From: Telmatobacter sp. DSM 110680
GTDB taxonomy: Bacteria; Acidobacteriota; Terriglobia; Terriglobales; Acidobacteriaceae
Assembly: GCF_039994875.1 (NCBI RefSeq)
Contig: NZ_CP121196.1
Location: forward strand, 744,001-808,000
Direction of reading: 5' to 3'
DNA: 64,000 bases
A program made the translations under genes and the position numbers. Shown here piece by piece: positions 42,910 to 53,048 of this stretch; positions within the stretch are counted from its first letter, which is position 1; every line of letters starts with the position of its first letter. A model generated the notes under the pieces. That model did no database searches, had not been told where the DNA came from, and saw nothing but the letters and a program-made list of their open reading frames with translations.

Positions 42910-45900
42910 GTGACACTATCCAAACGGATTCTGGCCGTATTTCTAGCTCTCTGGGCCGGCGTCGCTGTAGCCGGCGCGCAAACCTCAAACGGTACTGTAA
43001 TTGGCGCGATCACCGACAGTCTCGGAGCCTCGATCGTGGGTGCAACCGTTACGATCACCTCGGTCGACACTGGAGCCGTCCGCACGACTGTGACGAACCA
43101 GGAGGGAACCTACCGCATTGAGGCTGTCCTACCCGGCACCTACAACGTGTCTGCCTCTGCCTCCGGCTTTGAGACCACGGTGAACAAGGGACTTATCGTT
43201 CCGGGCACGGCTATCGTTTCTGCCAGTTTGGTGCTGAAAGTGGGTTCGGCCTCTGACAAGGTCGAAGTCTCCGCTGATAACGCCGTCTTGAACACTGACA
43301 ACGGTCAGATCGCTGGCACCATCAGCGAGCAGGAAATCAGCAGCCTTCCGATTGCCAGCCTGAACCCATACGAACTCGCTCTTACCCTGCCGGGCGTCAT
43401 GAATACGCAGGTCGGCGGCTTCTCAAATGGTGTTGACTTCAACGTAGGCGGTGGCCGCCCCCGCGCCAACAACTTCCTCATTGAAGGTCAAGACAACAAT
43501 GACGCCGGAATTCAGGGCCAGGGTCTTCAGCCCGGCAACGACGAAGCTGTCAAGGAAGTCGTAATCATCGAGAACGCGTACACCGCCGAATATGGTCACG
43601 GAGCGGGATCCGTATCGAACCTGATCTACAAGAGCGGCACGAACGACTGGCATGGCGCGGTCTACGAGCGCCTCCAGAACTCCTCGCTGGACACCGTCGA
43701 CAAAAACGAAATTCTCAACGGCATCACGACGGTCAACAAATACCGTGAGAACCAGCCCGGCTTCCGTGTCGGCGGTCCCATCATTCACAACAAGCTCTTT
43801 GGCTTTGCTTCGTATCAGTGGGATTTCTATCGTTCAACCGCGAATCTCGCGCAACTCACCGTACCAACGGCGGCTGGTTTCGCCACGCTCGGCAACTATT
43901 CTTCAAACACTCGCGTTGCCAACCTGATCAAGGCCTATGGCGGCCTGGTCGGCACCAATGGCGGTACTAAGATCACACCTCCCGCAATCGCCCTTGGTCC
44001 TGACCCAGTCACAGGCGTCGACCGCGGCACCGTGGAAATGGGCACCGTCGAGCGCAACCTCGGCGCGGACGACAACGCTCCTGAGATCGATCTCAAGGGC
44101 GATTACATCATGAGCGATAAGGACACGTTGAACCTTCGCTTCATCCGCACCCGCTTCACCGCTCCGTACGACGTGTTCAACTTCACCGGTCAGTTGCCGG
44201 GTTTCGACTCCGATCAGGACGGCACTTCATATAACACCGGACTCGTCGAGTCGCATGTGTTCAATCCTCACGTTGTCAACGAAGCGCGTTTGTCCTATAG
44301 CCGAATTGGATTCTCCTTCGGCCTGCCCGGCAGCACCTTGGCCAACCCGCTATACAACCAGCCGGCCGTCAGCGTTTCAAATATGACCGGCTACGGCATC
44401 CCGGGCAACATTCCCCAGGGCCGCTTCCACAACACTTACCAACTGCAGGACACCATCAGCTGGACGCACGGTAAGCACTTCATCAAGGTCGGTGAAGACA
44501 TTGCCGACACTCGCGTCAAGGATCAAATTCCCTTCAATTTCTATGGCGCAATCGGCTTCACCAACGACACCAGTTCAACCACAGTCCCTGGTCCCGGCGG
44601 CGTAGGAACACAGTCTGTGAAATATACCGGCCTCGCCAACCTCATCGACGACTTCGGCGGACCAAACACCACAGTGACGCAGAACTTCGGCAGCCCGATT
44701 GCCCAGCCCAGGCTCTTCAGCCAGAACTACTTCGTGCAGGACACCTACCGCCCGATCCCGACGCTAAGCCTGGATCTTGGCTTCCGGTATGAATACAACG
44801 GCGCCCCATTCAACGCGACAGGCACGCCGTACCCCGGCATCGATGTCACCAATCCGGCATGCTTCCCGTTGACACCCGGTGCCAGCTGCAAAACCAAGCA
44901 AATCGCCGACGGCAACCAATGGGGACCTCGCGCCGGCATTGCGTGGAGCCCGACTCTCTTTGGCCAGAACAAGACCGTCATTCGCTCCGGCTTCGGAGTC
45001 TTCTATGATGTGGTCTTTACCAACATCATCGACAACATCCAGGCCACAGCACCCAACGCGGCGTCGCCGGTCATCACCAGCAGCGCCACCGCCAACGGTC
45101 ACCGTGGCACCGGCTCCTGGTATGAGCAGTTTGCCAATCTGAACCAGACCCCCAAGCCGACAAACACTGCTGAGCCAATCGTTGATCACCTGCTTTCGCC
45201 TCGCACGTTGCACTGGAACCTCAATGTCGAGCAGGAACTGCCCTGGGCGACAACCATCCAGGTTGGCTATGTTGGCGAGCGCGGCGAACACCTTTATGGC
45301 AACACAAACCTCAACCCCTATGTCAACGACACCCTCTCCGCTGCGCGCGTCATCCCGACTCGTGGTTCGATCGTGATTCGCGACAACTCGGACGACTCGG
45401 AGTACACAGGCCTCTGGTCAGAACTCGATCACAAATTCAACCACCAGTTCCTCTTCCGTGCCTCCTACACGCTGGGACGCGCATTCGACGACGGATCCGA
45501 AATCTTCACGACTGCGAATGAATCCTCTTACCAGTTCAGCCGTTATCCAACACCGCGCGGAACCACCGATTGGGGTCCCTCAGAGTACGACCACCGTCAG
45601 CGTCTCGTGCTGGCTTATATATGGACTCCCTCTGTGTGGCACACCGAAGGCGCGATGAAGGTCGTCGGCAACGTCGTCAATCACTGGGCCCTGGCCGGTA
45701 TCACGCAGTTCCAGTCCGGTACCACACACAACGTTGAAGTCGGTTATGACGGCGACGGAGACGGCATCAGCAATGATCGCCCGATGCTCGGAAACAAGCA
45801 TGCGCCCGTGAATACCTATGCCTTCGACGATTCTTGGTTCTATGGCGTTTCACAAGGAACCCTGTGCTCGGGACCAAGCTTCTGGTACACCAACAACCCT

Positions 45901-46257
45901 TGCGAAGTGGTTTCGCCAGATCAGGTGCACTGGATTGTCGGCCCCTACGGCTCTCATCCGACCAATCCGATCGGCCGCAATTCTTACATTGGACCCGGAT
46001 ACCAGCAGTGGGATATGAACGTTCAACGCTCATTCAAAATCCACGAAAAGCTCACCATGGATTTCCGCGGCGAACTCTTCAACGTGTTTAACCACGGACA
46101 GGTCGACACCAACGGCTACCTGGAAAACTCCACCCTCATCAGTGGAATTCCAACCGATGCGTACACAGGCGACAACGGCACCAACACCTTTGAGTCCGCC
46201 GACCCAGTCGTCAACGGTCACCGCCACGCGCGTCTCTTTATTCGCTTCCAGTTCTAA
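42910..46257 (+). CDS. Oar-type TonB-dependent receptor 3
   Basis: An 1115-residue outer-membrane receptor. The GTG start at 42910 gives a normal signal peptide (1-23, AGA|Q) with GGAG nine bases upstream; the frame is open for 37 codons before that, but those look noncoding. Plan: regulatory Ig-like domain (about 27-105, GAITDSLGASIVGATVTI...), plug (about 110-250, with FLIEGQDNNDAGIQG), and barrel ending RLFIRFQF. The same FNVFNHGQ block near the end as in the other two (FNLFNHPNF, INIFNHANT). Ligand unknown. Confidence 0.93.
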   Translation: MTLSKRILAVFLALWAGVAVAGAQTSNGTVIGAITDSLGASIVGATVTITSVDTGAVRTTVTNQEGTYRIEAVLPGTYNVSASASGFETTVNKGLIVPGTAIVSASLVLKVGSASDKVEVSADNAVLNTDNGQIAGTISEQEISSLPIASLNPYELALTLPGVMNTQVGGFSNGVDFNVGGGRPRANNFLIEGQDNNDAGIQGQGLQPGNDEAVKEVVIIENAYTAEYGHGAGSVSNLIYKSGTNDWHGAVYERLQNSSLDTVDKNEILNGITTVNKYRENQPGFRVGGPIIHNKLFGFASYQWDFYRSTANLAQLTVPTAAGFATLGNYSSNTRVANLIKAYGGLVGTNGGTKITPPAIALGPDPVTGVDRGTVEMGTVERNLGADDNAPEIDLKGDYIMSDKDTLNLRFIRTRFTAPYDVFNFTGQLPGFDSDQDGTSYNTGLVESHVFNPHVVNEARLSYSRIGFSFGLPGSTLANPLYNQPAVSVSNMTGYGIPGNIPQGRFHNTYQLQDTISWTHGKHFIKVGEDIADTRVKDQIPFNFYGAIGFTNDTSSTTVPGPGGVGTQSVKYTGLANLIDDFGGPNTTVTQNFGSPIAQPRLFSQNYFVQDTYRPIPTLSLDLGFRYEYNGAPFNATGTPYPGIDVTNPACFPLTPGASCKTKQIADGNQWGPRAGIAWSPTLFGQNKTVIRSGFGVFYDVVFTNIIDNIQATAPNAASPVITSSATANGHRGTGSWYEQFANLNQTPKPTNTAEPIVDHLLSPRTLHWNLNVEQELPWATTIQVGYVGERGEHLYGNTNLNPYVNDTLSAARVIPTRGSIVIRDNSDDSEYTGLWSELDHKFNHQFLFRASYTLGRAFDDGSEIFTTANESSYQFSRYPTPRGTTDWGPSEYDHRQRLVLAYIWTPSVWHTEGAMKVVGNVVNHWALAGITQFQSGTTHNVEVGYDGDGDGISNDRPMLGNKHAPVNTYAFDDSWFYGVSQGTLCSGPSFWYTNNPCEVVSPDQVHWIVGPYGSHPTNPIGRNSYIGPGYQQWDMNVQRSFKIHEKLTMDFRGELFNVFNHGQVDTNGYLENSTLISGIPTDAYTGDNGTNTFESADPVVNGHRHARLFIRFQF

Positions 46258-46274
46258 CTTGGTTCTCTGCACTG

Positions 46275-46304
46275 AAGAGGCGGCCCGAAAGGGCCGCCTC
46301 TTTT
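46275..46304 (+). terminator. Intrinsic terminator of receptor 3
   Basis: AAGAGGCGGCCC-GAAA-GGGCCGCCTCTT: a perfect 12-base stem with a GNRA tetraloop, followed by TT and C. It starts about 20 bases after the stop. Confidence 0.92.
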
Positions 46305-46380
46305 CTTGCGCAACATATTCACTCCATGAGGGAACGGGGATGTTCTAGACTTGTTGCGCTGACACGTAAAGGACGCAACG

Positions 46381-49086
46381 ATGGTCTGCTCTACCAGATT
46401 TATTTCTCTGGCCACTCAAGCCGGCCTGATCCTGCTATTTTCTTTTCCCGCCGCCGTTCGCTCGCAAGGCGCTTTACCAACTTTCAGCTCCATCCCAACC
46501 ATTCCCTTTGACAGCGCAGCCCCCGTCATCCGCGCCCACTCTGAAACCGAGAAGCCCTTCACGGTTGCCGGAGAACGCGGCGTGATCCTTGGACAGCAGA
46601 ACGGCACCTTCGAAACCTGGGTTCTGCCGGTTAAGCTGCTTTCGCACCTCACCATCGAGGCGGACATCGAAGGCTACACTGTTCCGATCGATGTGAATCA
46701 GCAGGCCGCAGAGATCGAAGTCCGTCCAGATCGCACCGTCATTACATACAGCCACATTGGGTTTACGGTGCGCCAGATCATGTTCTCGCCCAATGATGCG
46801 CCGGAAGGTACCGGGCCCGTTGTCCTGTTCGAATTCGACTGCGTTCATCCGACCGAGTTCATCTTCCGCTTCACGCCGGAACTCCGCTGGATGTGGCCGG
46901 AACGCAATGAAGGTGTGCCGGGCGTTGAGTGGGTTGCAGGACCGAACGCCGCTCCCAAAGCCAAGGAGCCGGGTCCCTCCGGATCGATCTCTGGTACGCC
47001 GCTGCCAAACCACGGCTATTATGTTCTCCACGCCGACTATCCCGACCTCGCAGGCGCCATTACGATTCCAGGCGCGCAACCGGGGATCATCGCTCCTTAT
47101 CAGGAACGTCCGCAGGTTCACCCAGTCGAATTCCATCTACACATTGATCCTTCCCGCGATCACGGACGACTTTTTCCGCTCCTGATGGCCGCAGGAATGA
47201 ATAAGGCATCCGCCACAAATGATGCCCTGGGTTTGACTCTGGCCAAGCTGAATGCGTCGATCGCTGATCTCTACGCGGCCCACGCCGACGGCTACAAGAA
47301 GCTGCTGGCCGACTCTACCTCTATCTCCACACCAGACAAAGCCCTGAACGAAGCCTTTCAATGGGCCGTAGTTTCCATCGAGCAACTCAGGGCTCATCCT
47401 GTCGATGCGCATTCCATCCCAACGGACGAAACGGCGCTCGTTGCCGGCTATTACGCTTCCGGCGATTCTGCACGCCCCGGCTTCGGCTGGTTCTTCGGCC
47501 GCGACGCGCTCTACACGCTCTTCGCCGTGAATGGTTACGGGGACTTCTCACTTTCGAAGTCGGAGCTTGAGTTTCTGATCAAGCGCCAGCGCGACGATGG
47601 CAAGATCATGCACGAGTACTCGCAGACTGCGGCCGCCATCGACTGGCGTTCGTTCCCATACATGTACGCTGCTGCCGACGCCACTCCACTCTTCCTGCTT
47701 GCTGTGACCGACTACGTACGCTCCAGTGGTGACACGGCTTTCCTGGCCGCGCACCGAGACGCAATCGAAAAGGCATGGGAGTTTGAAACCAGCCACGCCG
47801 ATGCGAACGGGATTTATGCAAACACGCAAGGCACCGGCTGGGTAGAAAGCTGGCCCGGCGGCATGCCGCACCAGGAGGTGTATCTCGCTTTTCTCGATCA
47901 GCAGGCATCCGGCGCAATGGCCCAGCTCGAAGACATGCTGCACGACTCCCAAAAGTCGACAGCCGCGCGCAGCCGCGCTGAAGCCATCGCCAAGACGATC
48001 GAAACACAGTTTTACGACAAGGAAAAATCCTGCTACGCCTTCAACCGCAACGCCGACGGCTCTCTCGATCGCACGAGCACCGTTTATCCCTCGCTCGCTT
48101 GGTGGAGCGGCAAGGGCCTTGCCGGCGCATCATCGATTCCTACACAGACAGGCACGTGCCTTGAGCAGTTCGCGGGTCATGCGCTCAATACCGACTGGGG
48201 ACTGCGCGATGTAGCCAACGACGAAAAAATCTACGACGGCATGAGCTATCACCAGGGCTCGGTGTGGCCGCTCTTCACCGGCTGGGCCGCGCTCGCGGAG
48301 TACCGCGCCAACCAGCCTCTTGCCGGCTATCAACTACTGATGGAGAACGCGAACTTGACCAACGCGCAGGATCTTGGCGCTGTGACGGAATTGTTATCAG
48401 GCGACTTCTTTGTGCCCTTCGGCCGCAGCACCAGCCACCAACTCTGGTCGTCGGCCATGGTGATTACACCGACGCTACGCGGGCTCTTCGGAATCGAAAT
48501 CGACGCGCAGACTAAAACCATCACCGTCAATCCGCATTTGCCGGCCAACTGGCCCAAGGCTGAAGTGAAAAACATCCAGGTGCCCGGCGGAACCCTCGGC
48601 CTTTCTTTCACCAAAGAAGGCGAGACCCTCATCATGTTCCTTGAACAATCCGGCGTGAATGGTTGGAAAGTACATACCGATTCGCACAATGCCAGGCCGG
48701 ACCCAATTCGTCGTTCAGCTTTTGATTTTCCGTTGAGTCCAGTTCGAGTTACTTTCCTGGATGATCGACTCGCCACTGCCGGCGCCGGCACTTCGATCGC
48801 GCGCGTCGTCCATGAAGAGTGGAACTCAAGAAGCGTCGCACTTCAAGTTGAGGGCCCGGCTGGATCCTCTGCAAATTTCCTCGTGTCTCAGCGCGATGGG
48901 AAAACGCCAGGTTTGCAAGTGTCAGGTGGGCTTTCGAACCACGCCGAAAGCGGCAAACCCGGCGCGCTTCTCACATCGCTTGGAATTGGTGATCCCGTGA
49001 ACGCTCCACCGTTCGCCAGCACACTTCAAATCAACTTCCCACCCGGCGAAGGTTGGAAGACCATCACCGTCACCCTAGCGTGGTGA
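46381..49086 (+). CDS. Secreted debranching-enzyme-like glycosidase
   Basis: A 901-residue protein with a signal peptide (about 1-29). The central part (about 330-740) is an (alpha/alpha)6 barrel of the glycogen-debranching/six-hairpin type: GFGWFFGRDALYTLFAVNGYGD, IMHEYSQTAAAIDWRSFPYMYAAADATPLFLLA and YHQGSVWPLFTGWAALAEYR are hallmarks. An N-terminal beta domain of about 300 residues comes first and a beta-sandwich at the C-terminus ends the chain. It likely trims alpha-glucan or other polysaccharides in the periplasm. Family number (GH133/GH15-like) not fixed. AAGGA lies seven bases upstream. Confidence 0.82.
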   Translation: MVCSTRFISLATQAGLILLFSFPAAVRSQGALPTFSSIPTIPFDSAAPVIRAHSETEKPFTVAGERGVILGQQNGTFETWVLPVKLLSHLTIEADIEGYTVPIDVNQQAAEIEVRPDRTVITYSHIGFTVRQIMFSPNDAPEGTGPVVLFEFDCVHPTEFIFRFTPELRWMWPERNEGVPGVEWVAGPNAAPKAKEPGPSGSISGTPLPNHGYYVLHADYPDLAGAITIPGAQPGIIAPYQERPQVHPVEFHLHIDPSRDHGRLFPLLMAAGMNKASATNDALGLTLAKLNASIADLYAAHADGYKKLLADSTSISTPDKALNEAFQWAVVSIEQLRAHPVDAHSIPTDETALVAGYYASGDSARPGFGWFFGRDALYTLFAVNGYGDFSLSKSELEFLIKRQRDDGKIMHEYSQTAAAIDWRSFPYMYAAADATPLFLLAVTDYVRSSGDTAFLAAHRDAIEKAWEFETSHADANGIYANTQGTGWVESWPGGMPHQEVYLAFLDQQASGAMAQLEDMLHDSQKSTAARSRAEAIAKTIETQFYDKEKSCYAFNRNADGSLDRTSTVYPSLAWWSGKGLAGASSIPTQTGTCLEQFAGHALNTDWGLRDVANDEKIYDGMSYHQGSVWPLFTGWAALAEYRANQPLAGYQLLMENANLTNAQDLGAVTELLSGDFFVPFGRSTSHQLWSSAMVITPTLRGLFGIEIDAQTKTITVNPHLPANWPKAEVKNIQVPGGTLGLSFTKEGETLIMFLEQSGVNGWKVHTDSHNARPDPIRRSAFDFPLSPVRVTFLDDRLATAGAGTSIARVVHEEWNSRSVALQVEGPAGSSANFLVSQRDGKTPGLQVSGGLSNHAESGKPGALLTSLGIGDPVNAPPFASTLQINFPPGEGWKTITVTLAW

Positions 49087-49092
49087 TCGAAA

Positions 49093-49118
49093 CCGGCTCC
49101 AATGTAGATTGGAACCGG
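49093..49118. terminator. Hairpin between converging genes
   Basis: CCGG-c-TCCAAT-GTAG-ATTGGA-a-CCGG pairs over ten positions with one mismatch, between the end of the glycosidase and the end of pgi. No T-run on either side. Confidence 0.4.
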
Positions 49119-49132
49119 CTCGACAGCGACAA

Positions 49133-50791
49133 CTACTTCTTGTGCTTCCGATAGAGCCCGATCAGATGATTCGTCGAGCTGTCATGCGCGAGTTGCGGCT
49201 CTGACGCACTCTCCAGTTCAGGAATGATCTTCTGCGCGAGCGCTTTGCCGAGTTCAACACCCCACTGGTCGAACGAGTTGATCTGCCAGACCACTCCCTG
49301 CGTAAAGACGCAGTGCTCGTAGAGCGCAATCAGCTTACCCAGAACCGCAGGCGTCAGTTCCTCCGCAAGGATCGTATTCGACGGGCGGTTGCCTTCAAAC
49401 ACGCGATGCGGAACCAGCCAGTCCGGCGTGCCCTCGGCGTTCACCTGCTCTGCAGTCTTGCCGAAAGCCAGCGCCTCAGCTTGCGCGAAGACATTGGCCA
49501 GCAAAATGTCGTGATGAGCTCCCAGCGGATTCAGCGTTTTGTAAAACCCGATAAAGTCGCATGGGATCAGCCGCGTTCCCTGATGGATTAATTGATAGAA
49601 GGAATGCTGCCCGTTTGTTCCGGGCTCGCCCCAATAGATGGGGCTGGTGTTGTAGCGGACTTCCTTGCCCTTGAGAGTGACGTGTTTGCCGTTGCTTTCC
49701 ATGGTGAGCTGCTGCAGGTAGGCCGGGAAGCGCTTCAGATACTGCTCATAGGGAAGGATGGCGATGGTCTGTGCATCGAAGAAGTCTGTATACCAGACAG
49801 AAAGCAGCGCCAGCAGGACCGGGAGATTCTTTTCAAGCGGCGCAGTGCGGAAGTGCTCGTCCATCTGGTGGAATCCATCGAGCATCGCGCGGAAACCATC
49901 CGGCCCGATCGCTAGCATTGTCGACAAGCCAATCGCTGAGTCCATGGAATAGCGGCCGCCAACCCAGTCCCAGAACCCGAACATGTTCGCGGTGTCGATG
50001 CCGAACTTTGTCACTTCGCCGGCGTTGGTCGAAACCGCCACGAAGTGCCTTGCAATCGATGACTCATCGCCGCCAAGTCTTTCGAGCAGCCAAGACCGCG
50101 CGGTGTGCGCATTGGTCATGGTCTCGAGTGTCGTGAAGGTTTTCGACGAGACAATAAAAAGCGTCTCCGCCGCATCCAGATCCTGCACCGCCTCCGCAAA
50201 GTCTGTGCTGTCCACATTCGAAACAAACCGGAAAGTCAGCGCGCGGTCGCTGTAATGTTTCAGCGCTTCATACGCCATCACCGGGCCGAGGTCGGATCCG
50301 CCGATGCCAATATTGACCACGTTCTTGATGCGTTTGCCGGTGTGGCCCTTCCATTCGCCGCTCCGCACCCGATCAGAAAACGCAGACATCCGATCCAGCA
50401 CCTCGTGCACCTTCGGCACCACGTTTTCGCCGTCCACCACAATGGACGCACCTTTGGGCGCACGCAACGCCACATGCAGCACCGCACGCTTCTCAGTGAT
50501 ATTGATCTTCTGCCCGCTGAACATCGCATGTGTGCGTTCGCGCAGTTTCGACTCCTCCGCGAGGGCGAACAGTATCTTCAAGGTTTCATCCGTGACACGG
50601 TTCTTGGAGTAATCGAGGAAGAGCCCGACCGCCTCTGCCGTAAAACGTTCGCCGCGCTTTGGATCGTCTGCAAAAAGCGTGCGCAAATTCCACTTTGCCG
50701 CTTCGCGTGCGTGCGCCTTTAGATCTTTCCAGGCCTTCAGGCTGGTCAGCGGCTTTACGTTGATTACAATTTTTTTCTCTGCCCTCGCCAT
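49133..50791 (-). CDS. pgi: Glucose-6-phosphate isomerase
   Basis: Interconverts glucose-6-phosphate and fructose-6-phosphate in glycolysis and gluconeogenesis. The 552-residue protein has both signatures: the GI_1-type block at DWVGGRYS (with [19 protein letters not shown]) and the C-terminal [18 protein letters not shown]. The substrate loops [11 protein letters not shown] and [13 protein letters not shown] are intact. The ATG at 50791 has GGAGG seven bases before it. Length and sequence match the long bacterial class. Monocistronic. Confidence 0.97.
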   Translation of the reverse strand: MARAEKKIVINVKPLTSLKAWKDLKAHAREAAKWNLRTLFADDPKRGERFTAEAVGLFLDYSKNRVTDETLKILFALAEESKLRERTHAMFSGQKINITEKRAVLHVALRAPKGASIVVDGENVVPKVHEVLDRMSAFSDRVRSGEWKGHTGKRIKNVVNIGIGGSDLGPVMAYEALKHYSDRALTFRFVSNVDSTDFAEAVQDLDAAETLFIVSSKTFTTLETMTNAHTARSWLLERLGGDESSIARHFVAVSTNAGEVTKFGIDTANMFGFWDWVGGRYSMDSAIGLSTMLAIGPDGFRAMLDGFHQMDEHFRTAPLEKNLPVLLALLSVWYTDFFDAQTIAILPYEQYLKRFPAYLQQLTMESNGKHVTLKGKEVRYNTSPIYWGEPGTNGQHSFYQLIHQGTRLIPCDFIGFYKTLNPLGAHHDILLANVFAQAEALAFGKTAEQVNAEGTPDWLVPHRVFEGNRPSNTILAEELTPAVLGKLIALYEHCVFTQGVVWQINSFDQWGVELGKALAQKIIPELESASEPQLAHDSSTNHLIGLYRKHKK

Positions 50792-51109
50792 TTCCAATCC
50801 TCCATGTGCGGCGTCACAACTTCACATTATCGTCGCCCCCGCTGCCCTCCAGCTGTGGATCACGTTCAGGTCCCGAAGCGTGCCAGTCTGCAAGATCTTT
50901 GGATACAGTCGCTGTCTGACGGACGTGACCAGTTGGTAACACATCAGCCTATGACTCGTAGCGCCAATCTCGAGCGCTTCGTAATGGGATAAATGGACCA
51001 TTCTGGTCCAGAATTTCTTTTTCCGTGCAAAGCTGACTACAGCATCGTCGAACAACTCTTTCCCGATTCGAACACCCTGGTGTTCCCCGCTGCTATTGAG
51101 GTTAGAAAC
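50792..51109. other. Intergenic region between pgi and the receiver
   Basis: 318 bases between the divergent starts. An ATG at 50993 is in frame with the receiver and would add 39 residues with no conserved feature. Otherwise I see no RNA gene, repeat or clear operator. Confidence 0.5.
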
Positions 51110-51499
51110 TTGTCAAGCGCGCCGAAAGACCAAACCATTTTCGTTGTAGACGACGAATCGATCATCGCCCAGACTGTCGGCATCATTTTGCGCAACGCCG
51201 GGTATGAGACACGTTCGTTCAGTGAGCCGGCAGCGGCACTCGATGCAGCCGCGGGTGAATCGCCGGACTTGCTTGTCACCGATATGGCGATGCCGGAGAT
51301 GAACGGGATTGAATTAGCCAACCGAATGCAGGAGCTCCGCCCCCGCTGCAAGGTGCTCGTTATCTCCGGTCACTTTATGACGCTTCCGCAAATTGGAAAT
51401 AGCGATGAGCCCGCGCGCGACTTCGATTTTCTCTCCAAGCCGGTCCATCCCTTGAAACTGTTGGAGAAAATCGAACACGTCCTACTGGGAGCCGCTTAG
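51110..51499 (+). CDS. Stand-alone response-regulator receiver
   Basis: A 129-residue CheY-like receiver without an output domain: TIFVVDDES (acidic pair near the start), phospho-acceptor Asp in LLVTDMAMPEMNG, the T/S position in LVISGH, and the invariant Lys in FLSKPVHP. The TTG at 51110 is preferred because GAGG lies eight bases before it and the domain begins there; the ATG at 50993 would add 39 residues. No kinase is adjacent. It may signal by protein contact or be controlled by a distant sensor. Confidence 0.87.
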   Translation: MSSAPKDQTIFVVDDESIIAQTVGIILRNAGYETRSFSEPAAALDAAAGESPDLLVTDMAMPEMNGIELANRMQELRPRCKVLVISGHFMTLPQIGNSDEPARDFDFLSKPVHPLKLLEKIEHVLLGAA

Positions 51500-51626
51500 A
51501 CGCTCGACAACTGTCGTGCGAGTGACACCCTGCTTTGGTGAGACCGGTACGCCCACTGGCAATATCGCCTCAACAATGCGCACCAAGCGCGATGATGTTG
51601 CGTTTTGTGCGATCTTCAACCGAAAT

Positions 51627-52799
51627 TCAGATTCGCATCGGCATGAGTACGTAACGCGAACGATACTCCGCATCGGGATCTTCGGGGCGCATCTGGCCGG
51701 CGCTTTGTGAGTCTTTGAACTCGAGCCTGACTTCGCCTTCATTACCCAACGCTTTCAGAAAATCGATGATGTAGGTCGAGTTGAAACCGACCACAATCGG
51801 GTCGCCGGAGTAGGGCGTATCAATGGTGTCTTCGCTCTCGCCGCTTTCCGTAGACTGCGAGCTGATCTTGAGCTCGTTGCCTTCGAGCCGCAACCGGATC
51901 GCGCCTGACCGCTCATCGGCAAACTGGGCTACGCGTTGAATAGCGCTCGACAGTTCACTCGACCGGACCACGGCGAACTTGGTGTTGTCGCGCGGCATCA
52001 CTGCTTCATAGTTGGGGAATTGACCCGACAACCGGCGAGTGCTGAGCGTACGGTGGCCAACCTTGAAGAACAGCGTATGCTCGTCGTCTGCAAATTCGAC
52101 CTTCTCAACATCGGTGTTTGAAAGCAGACCCTGCAACTCCTGTAGCGCTTTGCGGGGAATTAGGATGCGCTTCTCGCCGCTGATGCCTTCCAAGGCTTCC
52201 CCTGGCTTCTCAACGAACGACAGCCTGTGCCCATCAGTGGCCACCATGGCAATCGACTCAGCTTTGAGCACCAGGAGAGCGCCGTTGAGCGTGTACCGTG
52301 ACTCCTCGTTCGAGATTGCGAAGATGGTGTGCGCAATCAGCGTCTTCAGCGCCACCGCAGGAATGCTGGTGACCGAGACGGCAGGGAACTCGGGAACCTG
52401 CGGGTAATTGGCGCGCGCCATGCCGACCATCTTGGTATTGGAGCGGCCGGAGCGAATCTGGACCCAGTGATTATCGAGCAGTTTGATGGAGATGTCGCCA
52501 TCAGGTAGGAGCTTGATGTAGTCGTAAAGCTTGCGCGCGGGAATGGTGCACGAACCGGGCTTCTTCACCTTCACTGCAGCACTCGTCCTAATGGCTTGGT
52601 CCAAGTCTGTCGCGGTGATGTTCAGGCGGTCGCCATCGGCTTCGATCAGGAAATTTGAGAGGATGGGAATTGTCGTCTTGCGCTCAACCACACTTTGCGT
52701 CGCCGTGAGTTCCTTCACCAGTTCCTGGCGGCTTACGGTAATTTCCATCGCTGCCCCCTGTGCTGCCGGCTTTTCAACTTCAGTTTCCACGATCGGCAT
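51627..52799 (-). CDS. dnaN: DNA polymerase III beta subunit (sliding clamp)
   Basis: The ring-shaped processivity clamp of the replicase. Three-domain DnaN fold, recognised from ELTATQSVVERKTTIPILSNFL, the NYPQVPEFP and DGHRLSFVE blocks, FPNYEAVMPRDN, and the end YRSRYVLMPMRI. From 52799 the protein is 390 residues, with AGGTGGG upstream; the ATG at 52748 (GGGGG five bases upstream) would start at MEITVSRQEL, where most DnaN proteins begin, and is a strong alternative. dnaA and recF are not in the window. Confidence 0.97.
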   Translation of the reverse strand: MPIVETEVEKPAAQGAAMEITVSRQELVKELTATQSVVERKTTIPILSNFLIEADGDRLNITATDLDQAIRTSAAVKVKKPGSCTIPARKLYDYIKLLPDGDISIKLLDNHWVQIRSGRSNTKMVGMARANYPQVPEFPAVSVTSIPAVALKTLIAHTIFAISNEESRYTLNGALLVLKAESIAMVATDGHRLSFVEKPGEALEGISGEKRILIPRKALQELQGLLSNTDVEKVEFADDEHTLFFKVGHRTLSTRRLSGQFPNYEAVMPRDNTKFAVVRSSELSSAIQRVAQFADERSGAIRLRLEGNELKISSQSTESGESEDTIDTPYSGDPIVVGFNSTYIIDFLKALGNEGEVRLEFKDSQSAGQMRPEDPDAEYRSRYVLMPMRI

Positions 52800-53048
52800 A
52801 GTTCCCACCTGTTCTGGTGGCCGTCACACCTAGCGCCGGCTGCCCAGACCCCCAATTTACGTCCATCTGCTGCGATCTACGCCGTAGTTTCGCTTTGCCC
52901 AAGCCTACACTAACCAGACTATGGCGGAAAACCGCTGCAGTTTGTTGCCTTTGATTGTATGCATCCTGACAAATTCTGGTGCGTGGAAAACCCGTCAACA
53001 TTTCTGGATTATGAGGATGTCGAAGGTTTAACAGAAATGAAACCGAAA

